A stretch of 64,000 nt of DNA from JBOFBH01 sp051657715 (lineage in GTDB: Bacteria; Actinomycetota; Actinomycetes; Actinomycetales; Angustibacteraceae): the NCBI GenBank assembly GCA_051657715.1, contig JBOFLF010000004.1:57365-121364 (forward strand). Direction: 5' to 3'. The position numbers and the translations under genes were made by a program. The notes under the pieces were generated by a model that was given only the letters and a program-made list of their open reading frames with translations, had not been told where the DNA came from and did no database searches. The number at the start of each line of letters is the position of its first letter. The first letter of the stretch is position 1. Of the stretch, positions 25,156-33,901 are shown piece after piece.

Positions 25156-26604
25156 GTGCGCTTCCTGCCCGGCCACGAGCCGATCGCCGATCTGACCTAC
25201 GACGACGTCTTCCTCGTACCGAACCGCTCGGATGTTCCGTCGCGGCTGGACGTCGATCTGTCCGTGGGCGACGGGACCGGCACCACGGTCCCGATCGTGG
25301 TGGCCAATATGACGGCGGTGTGCGGTCGGCGGATGGCGGAGACGATCGCCCGGCGTGGTGGTCTGGCCGTGCTTCCGCAGGACGTCCCGGTCCCGGTCCT
25401 GGCTGACGTGGTTGCTTGGGTGAAGGCCCGGGACCCGGTGTTGGAGACGCCGCTGACGCTCGCTCCGTCCGACACCGTGCTCGACGCCCTGCATCTCATC
25501 CCGAAACGGGCGCACGGTGTCGTGGTGGTGGCCGAGGACCGCCGTCCGCTCGGCGTCGTCACGCCGGCCGACTGCGCGGACGTGGACCGGTACACCTCCT
25601 TGAACCAGGTGATGAGCCGCGACCTGCTCACCCTCGATGCTGATCGGGTGTCCGGCCCGGACGGGCTGCGGTGGGGCTTCGAGGCCTTGGACGCGGCCCG
25701 GCGACGGGTTGCACCGGTGGTCCGGGATGGTCAGCTGGTGGGTCTGCTCACGCGGACAGGTGCGCTGCGCTCGACCATCTACCAGCCAGCGCTCGACGCT
25801 GCCGGTCGGTTGCGGGTGTCCGCTGCGATGGGCATCAACGGCGATGTGGCGGCCAAGGCGACCGCGTTGCTCGCCACCGGGGTGGACGTCCTCGTGGTCG
25901 ACACCGCCCACGGGCACCAGGAGCGGATGCTGCACGCGTTGCGCCAGATTCGCGAGCTGGATCCGGCGGTACCTGTGGTGGCGGGGAACGTGGTGACAGG
26001 TCAGGGTGTTCGAGACCTCGTCCAGGCGGGCGCGGATGTGGTCAAGGTGGGCGTGGGTCCGGGCGCGATGTGCACCACACGGATGATGACCGCTGTCGGT
26101 CGACCGCAGTTTTCCGCTGTGCTGGAGTGCGCCACCGTGGCCCACGAGCTGGGGGCGCATGTCTGGGCGGACGGTGGCGTGCGGCATCCGCGGGACGTCG
26201 TGTTGGCACTGGCCGCCGGTGCCAGCCAGGTGATGATCGGCTCGTGGTTCGCCGGTACCCATGAAAGTCCCGGAGACCTGATGACCGATGCCCAGGGCCA
26301 GCGGTACAAGGAGAGCTTCGGCATGGCGTCGGCTCGGGCGGTGGCGGCCCGGACCAAGGAGGACTCGGCATTCGACCAAGCACGCAAGGCGTTGTTCGAG
26401 GAGGGCATCTCCAGCTCCCGGATCGCGGTGGACCCGGTTCGCCCGGGCGTTGAGGATCTGGTGGACCAGATCACCTCCGGCGTCCGCAGCGCCTGCACCT
26501 ATGTCGGAGTGCGATCTCTCCGCCACCTCCATGAATATGCGGTGGCCGGATTGCAGTCACGCGCTGGGTATGAAGAGGGCCGGGCGCTGCCGTCGGGATG
26601 GTGA
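25156..26604 (+). CDS. guaB1: GuaB1-family GMP reductase (IMPDH-related)
   Basis: 482 residues of the IMP dehydrogenase/GMP reductase fold with a CBS pair inserted (about residues 95-205). The active-site loop GVGPGAMCTTRMMT carries the catalytic Cys; other motifs are DTAHGHQERML, AGNVVTGQGVRDL and DGGVRHPRDV. Actinobacterial GuaB1 proteins, once annotated as IMPDH-related, have been shown in mycobacteria to be GMP reductases of purine salvage. The GTG at 25156 is chosen because it immediately precedes RFLPGHEPIADLTYDDV, the conserved start; the upstream part of the open frame overlaps the regulator gene. Confidence 0.9.
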   Translation: MRFLPGHEPIADLTYDDVFLVPNRSDVPSRLDVDLSVGDGTGTTVPIVVANMTAVCGRRMAETIARRGGLAVLPQDVPVPVLADVVAWVKARDPVLETPLTLAPSDTVLDALHLIPKRAHGVVVVAEDRRPLGVVTPADCADVDRYTSLNQVMSRDLLTLDADRVSGPDGLRWGFEALDAARRRVAPVVRDGQLVGLLTRTGALRSTIYQPALDAAGRLRVSAAMGINGDVAAKATALLATGVDVLVVDTAHGHQERMLHALRQIRELDPAVPVVAGNVVTGQGVRDLVQAGADVVKVGVGPGAMCTTRMMTAVGRPQFSAVLECATVAHELGAHVWADGGVRHPRDVVLALAAGASQVMIGSWFAGTHESPGDLMTDAQGQRYKESFGMASARAVAARTKEDSAFDQARKALFEEGISSSRIAVDPVRPGVEDLVDQITSGVRSACTYVGVRSLRHLHEYAVAGLQSRAGYEEGRALPSGW

Positions 26605-26730
26605 CGTTAGGTGATGGGGCAGCAACGGCAGGAATGCTGAAGCGCATGCTCCAGGCTCGACAGTCTGGAGGAGTACCCGCAGGTTGGCGGGGTAGATCGG
26701 CGGCGCCATAGGGCTCTTTCAGCACCTTTT

Positions 26731-26754
26731 TCACTGCTGGTGATCTAGCAGTGA
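26731..26754. promoter_or_regulatory. Inverted repeat upstream of the M15 peptidase gene
   Basis: TCACTGCT (26731-26738) and AGCAGTGA (26747-26754) are exact complements separated by 8 bases. The site lies 20 bp before the CRP-like palindrome and could be an operator or a short hairpin in the leader. Confidence 0.4.
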
Positions 26755-26773
26755 CGTCTTGTCGACTACTTGT

Positions 26774-26789
26774 TGTGACCTAGGTCACA
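26774..26789. promoter_or_regulatory. CRP-type palindrome TGTGACCTAGGTCACA
   Basis: A perfect 16-bp palindrome matching the CRP consensus TGTGA-N6-TCACA. It is 5-17 bp before the candidate starts of the M15 peptidase gene (ATG 26794 or 26806). Mycobacterial and streptomycete CRP proteins bind such sites, including in front of cell-wall lytic genes such as rpfA, so regulation by a CRP homologue is plausible. Its position so close to the start would favour repression, or means that the true start is further downstream. Confidence 0.6.
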
Positions 26790-26793
26790 GCTG

Positions 26794-28668
26794 ATGGGGT
26801 GGGGCATGACGTTGTCAGGGACGCTCCTCTATGGTCGTCCCAGCTCGGTCCGGCCACGGGGGAGGGTCGCCCGGGAGCAGCTGACCGATTCCGTCCGCCA
26901 CCAGCTGGAGAGCCGCGTGCCCGTTGCCGACCATGTGATGGGGGAGCAGGCTTTCGACGATTTCTGGGGGGATGACAGCAGCAGCTGTGTTCCTCGGCGT
27001 GATGTCCGCGCATCTGCTCGGCCTTTTGACTGGGGTACCGACGATCAGCCGGACAACCAGCCGTCCCCATTCAGTTCAACCGCTGACGGACCTCAGACAT
27101 GCCTGCTGACTCAAGAGCCACAGGCGTGGGATCCTCCACCAGAGGACGTACTTGAGCACTGGTCCCCGCCGTCCCCCTCTCTTCCTGCGGACTCAGGTTT
27201 CCTCCTCGCAGACTCAAGAAGCGATCAGGGATCGGGGATCACGTCAATCGGGTCTGGTGCGGTCGCACCGGTCACCCCGGCCGCTGTCGAGGACTGCCGC
27301 GAGCCCGATGAGTCCGCGTTATTGCCGGCGGATGATTCTCTGGATTCTTGGTTTGACAAGCCAGCTGATCATCGATGGACGAGCGATGTTCCGGGCATGA
27401 TTTCTCAGGCCGAGCCCAGCGTGGGCATCAGTGACGTGGGCGTCACCGGCGTGAGTTTCATCGGTGGGGCTTTCACCGGTGTGGATGCCGGTGGCAGAGG
27501 AGTCGATGGCGGGGGCGTCGTCGATGGGGTCAGCTCTCTGGGTCGGCACCCTGCTCTTCCTCAGATCCCTCCGGTTCGGGTCGCGGCCCTGTCGCCCCCT
27601 CCCGTCCAGCAGCAGCTGCCCGACCGAGGGCAGGAAGTACCTCGTTCGGTGGTCGAAGGACTCTCGGTGGTCGAAGGATCGGCCTTTGCCCGCTCAGACG
27701 AGCCATCCCCGCGTGTGCCGGTGGTGCCGTTGCCGATCATCGTGCCGGTCAGTTCGCCACCCTCGACGACCACGTCAGCGGCGGCGAGGTATCGGACTCG
27801 GGCTGAGGCTAAGGCTGCTTGGCGGGCTGGCCGTGGCCGCTCCGGGTCTGATCGTGGCAATAGCCGGTCGGGATCGACGGATCGCGCGGCGGCAGCGTCG
27901 GGCCGTCGAAGCACTCGACGTCATGAGACACCAGAGCGGCGGCTCAGCACGTCGGATCCGATCGGGCACCGCCGGTTGACCGCGGCGGCTGCGGTGGCTG
28001 CTGTGGGACTGGTTGGTGTCGGCGCGGCATTTGCCCACTCATCGCCGTCAGAGGGGTCCTTTAATGACGCGGCTGACACCGCGACCCAGTCCCTGATCGT
28101 CGATCCCGCGATCGATCGTCCGGTCACCGGGAAGGCGACGGGGGCGTCCGCGGTTGTCCAGGCGGCGTCTGGCCTGCCCAGCCGAGATGGTGGGCTGCTG
28201 AGGATGCGCGGGGTGTCCCGGTCGTCCGAGAGAGGGCCGATCAGCGGGTGCAGCGGCAAGCCGTCGACCCGGTCTTTCGCCAACGGGCAGATTCCCGAAT
28301 CCGAGTTGTGTGCGCTCCCGTTCGCGTCTGGGCACATGCTGCGGGCGGATGCTGCGGTCCGGTTGATCCGGTTGAACCAGGTGTACCGCGGCGTCTTCGG
28401 TGATGATCTGTGCATCACCGACTCGTATCGGTCGCTTCAGTCCCAGTACTCGCTCGCTGCCCGCAAGCCGGGTTTGGCAGCCCGTCCCGGTACGAGCGAG
28501 CACGGCTGGGGTTTGGCCATCGATCTGTGTGGTGCGGTGATTCAGGGGAACACCCGGGAGCGCGCGTGGTTCTTGGCGAACGCCCCCGACTTCGGCTGGG
28601 AGTGGCCGGACTGGGCGCGCAGCAGCAAGTACGAGCCCTGGCATTTCGAGTTCTTTGAAGGCCAGTAA
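26794..28668 (+). CDS. M15B-type D-Ala-D-Ala carboxypeptidase family protein, long N-terminal tail
   Basis: Up to 624 residues. The C-terminal ~130 residues form a VanY-like peptidase domain: YRSLQSQYSLAARKPGLAA, the zinc motif SEHGWGLAID with H570 and D577, and EPWHFEF with H617. A single membrane segment is near residues 395-415 (TAAAAVAAVGLVGVGAAFAH), placing the peptidase outside. The N-terminal ~390 residues are low-complexity and acidic, with short repeats such as the duplicated SVVEG, and look disordered and cytoplasmic. Two cysteine-containing stretches (ISGCSGKPS, ESELCALPF) precede the peptidase. The start is uncertain: ATG 26794, ATG 26806 or a codon further in. Role: peptidoglycan remodelling. 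Confidence 0.82.
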   Translation: MGWGMTLSGTLLYGRPSSVRPRGRVAREQLTDSVRHQLESRVPVADHVMGEQAFDDFWGDDSSSCVPRRDVRASARPFDWGTDDQPDNQPSPFSSTADGPQTCLLTQEPQAWDPPPEDVLEHWSPPSPSLPADSGFLLADSRSDQGSGITSIGSGAVAPVTPAAVEDCREPDESALLPADDSLDSWFDKPADHRWTSDVPGMISQAEPSVGISDVGVTGVSFIGGAFTGVDAGGRGVDGGGVVDGVSSLGRHPALPQIPPVRVAALSPPPVQQQLPDRGQEVPRSVVEGLSVVEGSAFARSDEPSPRVPVVPLPIIVPVSSPPSTTTSAAARYRTRAEAKAAWRAGRGRSGSDRGNSRSGSTDRAAAASGRRSTRRHETPERRLSTSDPIGHRRLTAAAAVAAVGLVGVGAAFAHSSPSEGSFNDAADTATQSLIVDPAIDRPVTGKATGASAVVQAASGLPSRDGGLLRMRGVSRSSERGPISGCSGKPSTRSFANGQIPESELCALPFASGHMLRADAAVRLIRLNQVYRGVFGDDLCITDSYRSLQSQYSLAARKPGLAARPGTSEHGWGLAIDLCGAVIQGNTRERAWFLANAPDFGWEWPDWARSSKYEPWHFEFFEGQ

Positions 28669-28749
28669 TCGCTCCTGCGCGGCAGCGTCCGGACGTTCCA
28701 GTGCCGCATAGGTCCAACCAGAGGGGCTGCTAAGCTCGTCGGGCCTCGA

Positions 28750-28821
28750 GCCCCCGTAGCTCAGGGGATAGAGCACCGCCCTCCGGAGGCGGGAGCGCAG
28801 GTTCGAATCCTGCCGGGGGCG
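28750..28821 (+). tRNA. tRNA-Arg (anticodon CCG)
   Basis: A complete cloverleaf: acceptor stem GCCCCCG (28750-28756) pairs with CGGGGGC (28814-28820), D-arm GCTC/GAGC, anticodon stem CCGCC/GGCGG with loop CTCCGGA giving anticodon CCG for codon CGG, T-arm GCAGG-TTCGAAT-CCTGC, discriminator G28821. The 3' CCA is not encoded. It stands about 1.7 kb upstream of argS on the same strand, with a response regulator and small accessory genes between. Confidence 0.96.
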
Positions 28822-29052
28822 CCCACAGCAATCGAGGGTTTTCCCGCATCGCACCCTTCAGCGGGGTGGTACATAGGGAAGCCCGGCCAGGCTGAACTCG
28901 ACCGGACGGCCCAACCAGAAATCTGGAGTGCGGCAGGCTCGGACGTGATGTGGCCCAGCCAAAGCTCAACCTGTCGTGATGGTGCGGTCTAGATGTCAGT
29001 TGTGGCTGACGCTCCACCATCAGGTCCGTGACCGTGGCCGATGAGGAGACCC
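28822..29052. other. 231-bp gap after tRNA-Arg
   Basis: I see no gene here. Minus-strand reading frames cover it, but they run through the tRNA and are translation artefacts. There is no integrase gene and no duplicated tRNA 3' end, so no evidence that an island integrated at this tRNA. Confidence 0.6.
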
Positions 29053-29511
29053 GTGAATCTCGTAGACGTTGAGTCCCGGCAGCGCGCTATGGCCGAGTCG
29101 GTGGCCGCCGAGTTCAAGGACAGCTCGTGGGCGAAGCTGAAGGTTTTCTGGTCCCAGATTGGTGGCGGGCGGGTGATGTGGGTGCTCACCGTGGACAAGG
29201 CCGGCGAGATCGGCATGCTGGTGCCGCCGATCCAGCTCCTCGGTGATTTCGGCGAGCTGAAGGCCCAGATGGCCAGGCCCGACACCGGTACCTGGTCGTT
29301 GGTCGAGCTGACGATTGACCGGGATGGCAGCTATGCCTACGACTTTGTTTACGACGAGCGGGTTTATTGGAATCCAGTAGACCCGGCCGTCCCCCTTGAA
29401 GCCCCTGACGACATGCCGGCTATGCCCGAGGTCGTTTCATGGCGCAAGGAGTTCGAGCAATTTCCGCGAGCGGCCGAGCATCTTCCCGATTGGTTCCGGT
29501 CACTCAGCTGA
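29053..29511 (+). CDS. YezG-like (DUF600-type) small protein, possible immunity protein
   Basis: 152 residues from the GTG at 29053, which has GAGGAG at good spacing; an ATG 12 bases upstream is less well placed. The body shows the pattern of YezG-family immunity proteins: VFWSQIGGGRVMWVLTV, then a long spacer and SLVELTIDRDGSYAYDFVYDERVYW followed by a Pro-rich stretch and a C-terminal EFEQFPRAAEHLPDWF. In Firmicutes, YezG proteins neutralise LXG toxins, but no polymorphic toxin gene is nearby. The match is by eye and moderate; an orphan immunity gene or an unrelated small protein are both possible. Confidence 0.5.
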   Translation: MNLVDVESRQRAMAESVAAEFKDSSWAKLKVFWSQIGGGRVMWVLTVDKAGEIGMLVPPIQLLGDFGELKAQMARPDTGTWSLVELTIDRDGSYAYDFVYDERVYWNPVDPAVPLEAPDDMPAMPEVVSWRKEFEQFPRAAEHLPDWFRSLS

Positions 29512-29584
29512 CTCAGCGCCTGCCTCATCCGGCTTCGGTATCGCGCATCGGTGCGAAGACGAGAGCCGCGCTGAGTGCCCGACC

Positions 29585-29899
29585 TCAAGCGCTCTCGGCC
29601 ATCACCCCTGCCAGGGCGCGGGCAGCCCGGTCGAACCGCAGCAAGCTAGCGCGGCGTTCGATCAGCGGCGGTGCGGCTCCACGCCGCCCATCCGGCGGTC
29701 CCGAGCCCGGATCGCGACGGTGGACTTCGTCATGACGGTGGACTTCGTCATGACGGTGGACCTCGTCATAGCGTGCGGTTACCGTCGGCCACGAAGCCAA
29801 GAACGCCTCGTACGAGAGGTCGTCGTACGCCTCGCCGTCGCTAACGTCCGGTAGCTCGACGGCCGCCTCGTAGTCGGCCAGGGCTTCACTGGTTATCAC
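29585..29899 (-). CDS. Hypothetical 104-residue ORF with a DEVHRH repeat
   Basis: Starts at GTG 29899. The N-terminal ~40 residues (ALADYEAAVELPDVSDGEAY, SYEAFLASWPTVTARY) look like genuine acidic coding sequence. Then an 18-bp DNA repeat gives three tandem (D)EVHRH units, followed by an Arg/Pro-rich end that reads like non-coding DNA. I do not recognise it. It may be a short real gene whose 3' end has been extended or damaged by the repeat, or a chance reading frame. It converges with the YezG-like gene. Confidence 0.3.
   Translation of the reverse strand: MITSEALADYEAAVELPDVSDGEAYDDLSYEAFLASWPTVTARYDEVHRHDEVHRHDEVHRRDPGSGPPDGRRGAAPPLIERRASLLRFDRAARALAGVMAESA
29716..29769. repeat. Three 18-bp tandem repeats
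   Basis: GACGGTGGACTTCGTCAT at 29716-29733 and 29734-29751, and a copy with one C-for-T change at 29752-29769. The period is a multiple of three, so the minus-strand frame is kept. It is the only tandem array in this 2-kb accessory patch. Confidence 0.9.
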
Positions 29900-30049
29900 C
29901 AGGTCGTCGCCGTCACGGACGGGTCACGCCTGGGACGTCAGTGCTTCCAGCGGCGCGGCCTGACGAATCGACTGCTGGTGTTGTGCGGCCCATCGACCGA
30001 CAACCTCAGGAGGCGGTGGTGGACCTGCCGGTCGCCGTAGGGTGCTGCT

Positions 30050-30484
30050 ATGAGCCAGGGGCCGGTTCGTCGACGTCGGGCGGTCAGCACGCTCGCCTCG
30101 CCTCGGGTGCTGGTGTGCGACGACACCGACTCGGTGCGCTCGCTGATCGCAATGAACCTCGAGCTGGAGGGCTACGAGGTGGTCGAGGTGCACGACGGGC
30201 AGGAGGCCCTGGACTTCCTGTCGGACACCGGCAACCAGCTGCCGGACGTCGTCACGGTGGACGCGCTGATGCCGCGGCGGGACGGCTGGTGGACGGTGGC
30301 GATGATCCGCAGCAACCCACGACTGGAGCACCTGCCGGTGGTGATGGTGACCGCATCGGTGCAGCGGCACCACCGCGCGCAAGCCGAGCAGGCGACGGTG
30401 GACGCGTTCGTGGGCAAGCCGTTCGACCCGGACGAGCTAGTCGCCGTCATCGGCGTCCTGGCCTCCGAGGGCAGGGTTCGCTGA
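30050..30484 (+). CDS. Single-domain response regulator (CheY-like)
   Basis: 144-residue receiver without an output domain. The acidic pair is in VLVCDDTDSVRSL (D24, D25), the phospho-acceptor is D71 in VVTVDALMPRRDGW, and the conserved Lys is in FVGKPFDPDEL. The N-terminal ~15 residues are a basic extension. A receiver of this kind directly upstream of argS is common in actinobacteria, where its partner kinase is unknown. No kinase gene is adjacent. The 61-bp gap to argS allows co-transcription. Confidence 0.85.
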   Translation: MSQGPVRRRRAVSTLASPRVLVCDDTDSVRSLIAMNLELEGYEVVEVHDGQEALDFLSDTGNQLPDVVTVDALMPRRDGWWTVAMIRSNPRLEHLPVVMVTASVQRHHRAQAEQATVDAFVGKPFDPDELVAVIGVLASEGRVR

Positions 30485-30545
30485 TCGGTCCGTGGGAGCC
30501 ATGGCCGCGTCAGTTGTCGCACCGACGCGCCGGTAGCCTGACGCG

Positions 30546-32192
30546 GTGACTCCCGAACAGCTGTCCCTGGCGATCCGCCGGGTGCTGGCGGACGCGGTGA
30601 TCGCCGGCGAGGTCAGTGCGGCTGTGCCAGATGAGGTCCAGGTGGAACGGCCGCGCAGTCGAGAGCACGGTGACTGGTCGACGAACCTGGCGCTGCAACT
30701 GGCGCGCGGCGCGAAGGTGCCGCCTCGCGAGCTGGCCCAGCTGCTCGCTCGGCGATTGTCGGACGTCCCCGGTATCGCCTCAGCCGAGGTCGCCGGGCCT
30801 GGGTTCATCAACGTGGTGCTGGATGTCGCGACCGCGGGCGAGCTGGCCCGCACCATCGTCGAGGCCGGCCACCGGTACGGCGACTCGGCCAGCCATGCCG
30901 GGCAGACGGTCAACCTGGAGTTCGTCTCCGCCAACCCCACCGGCCCGTTGCACATCGGGCACACGCGCTGGGCCGCGCTGGGCGATGCCATCCGCCGGCT
31001 GCTGGTGGCCACCGGCGCCCAGGTGACCGCCGAGTACTACATCAACGACTCCGGCGCTCAGATGGACCGGTTCGGTGCCGCCGTCCTGGCCCGTGCCATC
31101 GGCCGGGAGCCGCCCCAAGACAGCTACCACGGCTCGTACATCGCCGATTTGGCCACGGGTGTGCTGGCCCAGCGACCAGATCTGCCCGACCTGCCCGAGC
31201 CGGAGGCGCTCGCGCTGGCATCTGACGTCGGGTACCAGATCCAGCTCGACGAGATCCGCCAGACGCTGGCCGACTTCGGGGTGCGGTACGACACCTGGTT
31301 CAGCGAGCGGGAGCTGCACGCCACCGCGGCGGTGGAGAAGGCGGTCGGCCGGCTCCGGGATCAGGGTCACGTGTTTGACTCCGAGGGCGCGGTGTGGTTG
31401 CGCACCACCGACTTCGGGGACGACCGGGACCGGGTCCTGATTCGAGCGGATGGCACGCCGACCTACTTCGCCGCCGACGCGGCGTACTACCTAAGCAAGC
31501 GTGACCGCGGGTTCGACCAGAAGATCTACCTGCTGGGTGCCGACCACCACGGGTACATCGGACGGTTGCGGGCGATCGCGGCCTGCGCGGGCGACGACCC
31601 GTCCCGGAGCATCGAGGTGCTGATCGGCCAGCTGGTCCAGGTGGACGGCGCCCGCCTGTCCAAGCGGGCCGGGACCATCGTGGAGATGCGGGACCTGATC
31701 TCCTGGATCGGCGCCGACGCCGTCCGGTACTCCTTGGCGCGCTACCCAGCGGACTCGCCGCTGAACCTGGACGGCGAGCAGCTGCGCAAGCACAGCAACG
31801 ACAACCCGGTCTTCTACGTCCAGTACGCGCACGCCCGAACCTGCAACGTGGCCCGGCTGGCCGCCGAGGACGGCGTCCGGCGCGAGGACGGGTTCGACCC
31901 GAGCGTGCTCGGCCACGAGACCGAGGCGGTGCTGCTGGCGGTCCTGGGCGAGTTCCCGTCCGTGGTGACGCTGGCTGCGCAGCTGCGCGAGCCGCACCGG
32001 GTCGCGCGGTACCTGGAGAACCTGGCTGCCGCCTACCACAAGTGGTACGACGTGTGCCGGGTCCGGCCGCAGTCGAAAGACGAACAGGTCACCGACCAGC
32101 ATCGAACCCGGTTATGGCTGAATGACGCCACCCGGACTGCGCTCGCCCGCGGCCTCGACCTGCTCGGGGTTTCCGCCCCCGAACGGATGTAG
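30546..32192 (+). CDS. argS: Arginyl-tRNA synthetase
   Basis: Class I synthetase charging tRNA-Arg. It has the HIGH signature in NPTGPLHIGHTRWAALGDAI, a KMSKS-like LSKRAGT, the N-terminal additional domain (residues 1-90) and the C-terminal DALR anticodon-binding domain (ARYLENLAAAYHKWYD). Length is 548 aa, standard. Start is GTG at 30546. It begins the conserved argS-lysA-hom-thrC-thrB-rho block, and a tRNA-Arg gene lies upstream. Confidence 0.97.
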   Translation: MTPEQLSLAIRRVLADAVIAGEVSAAVPDEVQVERPRSREHGDWSTNLALQLARGAKVPPRELAQLLARRLSDVPGIASAEVAGPGFINVVLDVATAGELARTIVEAGHRYGDSASHAGQTVNLEFVSANPTGPLHIGHTRWAALGDAIRRLLVATGAQVTAEYYINDSGAQMDRFGAAVLARAIGREPPQDSYHGSYIADLATGVLAQRPDLPDLPEPEALALASDVGYQIQLDEIRQTLADFGVRYDTWFSERELHATAAVEKAVGRLRDQGHVFDSEGAVWLRTTDFGDDRDRVLIRADGTPTYFAADAAYYLSKRDRGFDQKIYLLGADHHGYIGRLRAIAACAGDDPSRSIEVLIGQLVQVDGARLSKRAGTIVEMRDLISWIGADAVRYSLARYPADSPLNLDGEQLRKHSNDNPVFYVQYAHARTCNVARLAAEDGVRREDGFDPSVLGHETEAVLLAVLGEFPSVVTLAAQLREPHRVARYLENLAAAYHKWYDVCRVRPQSKDEQVTDQHRTRLWLNDATRTALARGLDLLGVSAPERM

Positions 32193-32247
32193 CGATGGTC
32201 CGACATAAAGACCTGGTAGGCGTTGGCGAGACAGGCGGTGGACGACG

Positions 32248-33672
32248 GTGAGGGCGCACGAGGCGGGCGCGTTGCACGCCGAGGGGTACGCGGCGCCGTC
32301 CTGGCTGCGGCCCCCGGACGACGTCGACGCTCTCGTGCCGCAGCTGTGGGCGCGCACCGTCCGGCGGGCCGATGACGGCGCTCTGGAGGTCGGGGGTGTC
32401 TCGGTCGCCGAGATCGCGGCCGATCACGGCACCCCGGCGTTCGTCGTCGACGAGGCTGATTTCCGCGCCCGCGCCCGCGAGTTCGCGGTCGCCTTCGACG
32501 CGGCGTTCGCCGACCTGTGCGGTGGCGCGGACGTCTTCTACGCGGGCAAGGCGTTCCTGTGTGCTGCGGTGGCCCGGTGGGTCACGGGGGAGGGGCTGCG
32601 CCTGGACACCTGCAGCGGCGGTGAGCTGGCCGTAGCGCTGCGGGCCGGGCTTGATCCGGCCCGGATCGGTCTGCACGGCAACAACAAGAGCGACGCCGAG
32701 ATCGCCCGGGCGTTGGACGCCGGGATCGGCCGGATCGTGCTGGACTCCCTCGCCGAGATCGACCGGGTGGCTGACGCGGCCGGTCAGCGTGGGGTTCGGG
32801 CGCCCGTCCTGATCCGGGTGACGGTCGGCGTCGAGGCGCACACCCACTCCTACATCGCAACCGCCCACGAGGACCAGAAGTTTGGCTTGTCGCTGGCCGA
32901 CGGCCGGGCGGCCGAGGCGGTGCGCCGGGTGCTGGCCCGGCCGGAGCTCGAGCTGCGTGGTCTGCACTCGCACATCGGTTCGCAGATCTTCGACGTGCAG
33001 GGCTTCGAGGTCGCTGCCCAGCGCTTGCTCGCCCTGCACGCCGACCTCGTCCAGTCCGGTTGCTCGCTGCCGGAGCTGGATCTCGGCGGTGGTTTCGGAA
33101 TCGCCTACACCACCCAGCATGACCCGATGCCGCCCGCGGATCTGGCCGCTGGCATGGCCCGGATCGTCGGCCGCGAATGCGGCCGGCTCGGTGTCCCGGT
33201 GCCGCGTGTCTCGGTGGAGCCCGGACGCGCGATCGCTGGTCCCAGCACCTTCACGCTTTACACCGTCGGGACGGTCAAGGAGGTCGCTCTGGACGTCGGC
33301 GCCCGCCGCCGGTACGTCGCGGTCGACGGCGGGATGAGCGACAACCTGCGCACCGCGCTGTACGACGCGGACTACTCCGCGACCCTGGCGGGGCGTCGTT
33401 CGGGCGGTGCGCCGGTGTTGTCGCGGGTGGTCGGCAAGCACTGCGAGAGTGGTGACGTCGTCGTCAAGGACGAGTTCCTCCCGGACGACCTTGCTCCTGG
33501 TGACCTGCTCGCGGTTCCTGGCACCGGGGCGTACTGCCGCAGCATGGCCAGCCAGTACAACCACGTGCCGCGCCCGCCGGTGCTCGCGGTGGCCGATGGC
33601 ACGGTCCGGGTCCTGCTGCGTCGAGAGACCGAGGACGACCTGCTCGCCCTGGACGTCAGCGTGGGCACCTGA
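32248..33672 (+). CDS. lysA: Diaminopimelate decarboxylase
   Basis: PLP enzyme making L-lysine from meso-diaminopimelate. The Schiff-base lysine is K101 in VFYAGKAFLC. Other motifs are LDTCSGGELAVAL, GLHSHIGSQIFD, LDLGGGFGIAYT, VEPGRAIAGPSTFTLY and, at the subunit interface, VVGKHCESGDVVV. Length 474 aa, with an N-terminal extension of about 55 residues before the catalytic core, as in other actinobacteria. The GTG at 32248 is 55 bp after the argS stop. It is followed by a 230-bp gap before hom. Confidence 0.96.
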   Translation: MRAHEAGALHAEGYAAPSWLRPPDDVDALVPQLWARTVRRADDGALEVGGVSVAEIAADHGTPAFVVDEADFRARAREFAVAFDAAFADLCGGADVFYAGKAFLCAAVARWVTGEGLRLDTCSGGELAVALRAGLDPARIGLHGNNKSDAEIARALDAGIGRIVLDSLAEIDRVADAAGQRGVRAPVLIRVTVGVEAHTHSYIATAHEDQKFGLSLADGRAAEAVRRVLARPELELRGLHSHIGSQIFDVQGFEVAAQRLLALHADLVQSGCSLPELDLGGGFGIAYTTQHDPMPPADLAAGMARIVGRECGRLGVPVPRVSVEPGRAIAGPSTFTLYTVGTVKEVALDVGARRRYVAVDGGMSDNLRTALYDADYSATLAGRRSGGAPVLSRVVGKHCESGDVVVKDEFLPDDLAPGDLLAVPGTGAYCRSMASQYNHVPRPPVLAVADGTVRVLLRRETEDDLLALDVSVGT

Positions 33673-33901
33673 GCCGGTGGCGAGACCCGGACGCGACGGT
33701 GCTGGCGTCAGATTGACCCAGCCGCCGGCACCTGTCCGGCAGACTGTGGTCGGTGCTGGCGGGTCCGCTGGCACGTGTCCCGGATCGTGGATGTCTGTCG
33801 GGATCGATCCGAGCAGTGGCGATGATGGGGTGGCGGTCAGCCAGCGGCTCGCCGTCGTACCAGCTCGTGTCAGCACCCAACCAGCGTGACGAGGAGGACC
33901 C

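Noticed and set aside
26605..26793. ydaO-type cyclic-di-AMP riboswitch before the peptidase
   Set aside because: Such elements precede cell-wall hydrolases in actinobacteria, but I could not find the conserved core bases here.
28048..28854. Minus-strand 268-residue ORF containing RQDSNLRSRLRRAVLYPLSYGG
   Set aside because: Another tRNA antisense artefact, running on through the complement of the M15 peptidase gene.
28750..28860. Phage or island attachment site at tRNA-Arg
   Set aside because: No integrase and no second copy of the tRNA 3' end in the window.
28730..29020. Minus-strand ORF with PPAGFEPALPPPEGGALSPELRG
   Set aside because: This is the antisense translation of tRNA-Arg, a known false protein seen in many genomes.
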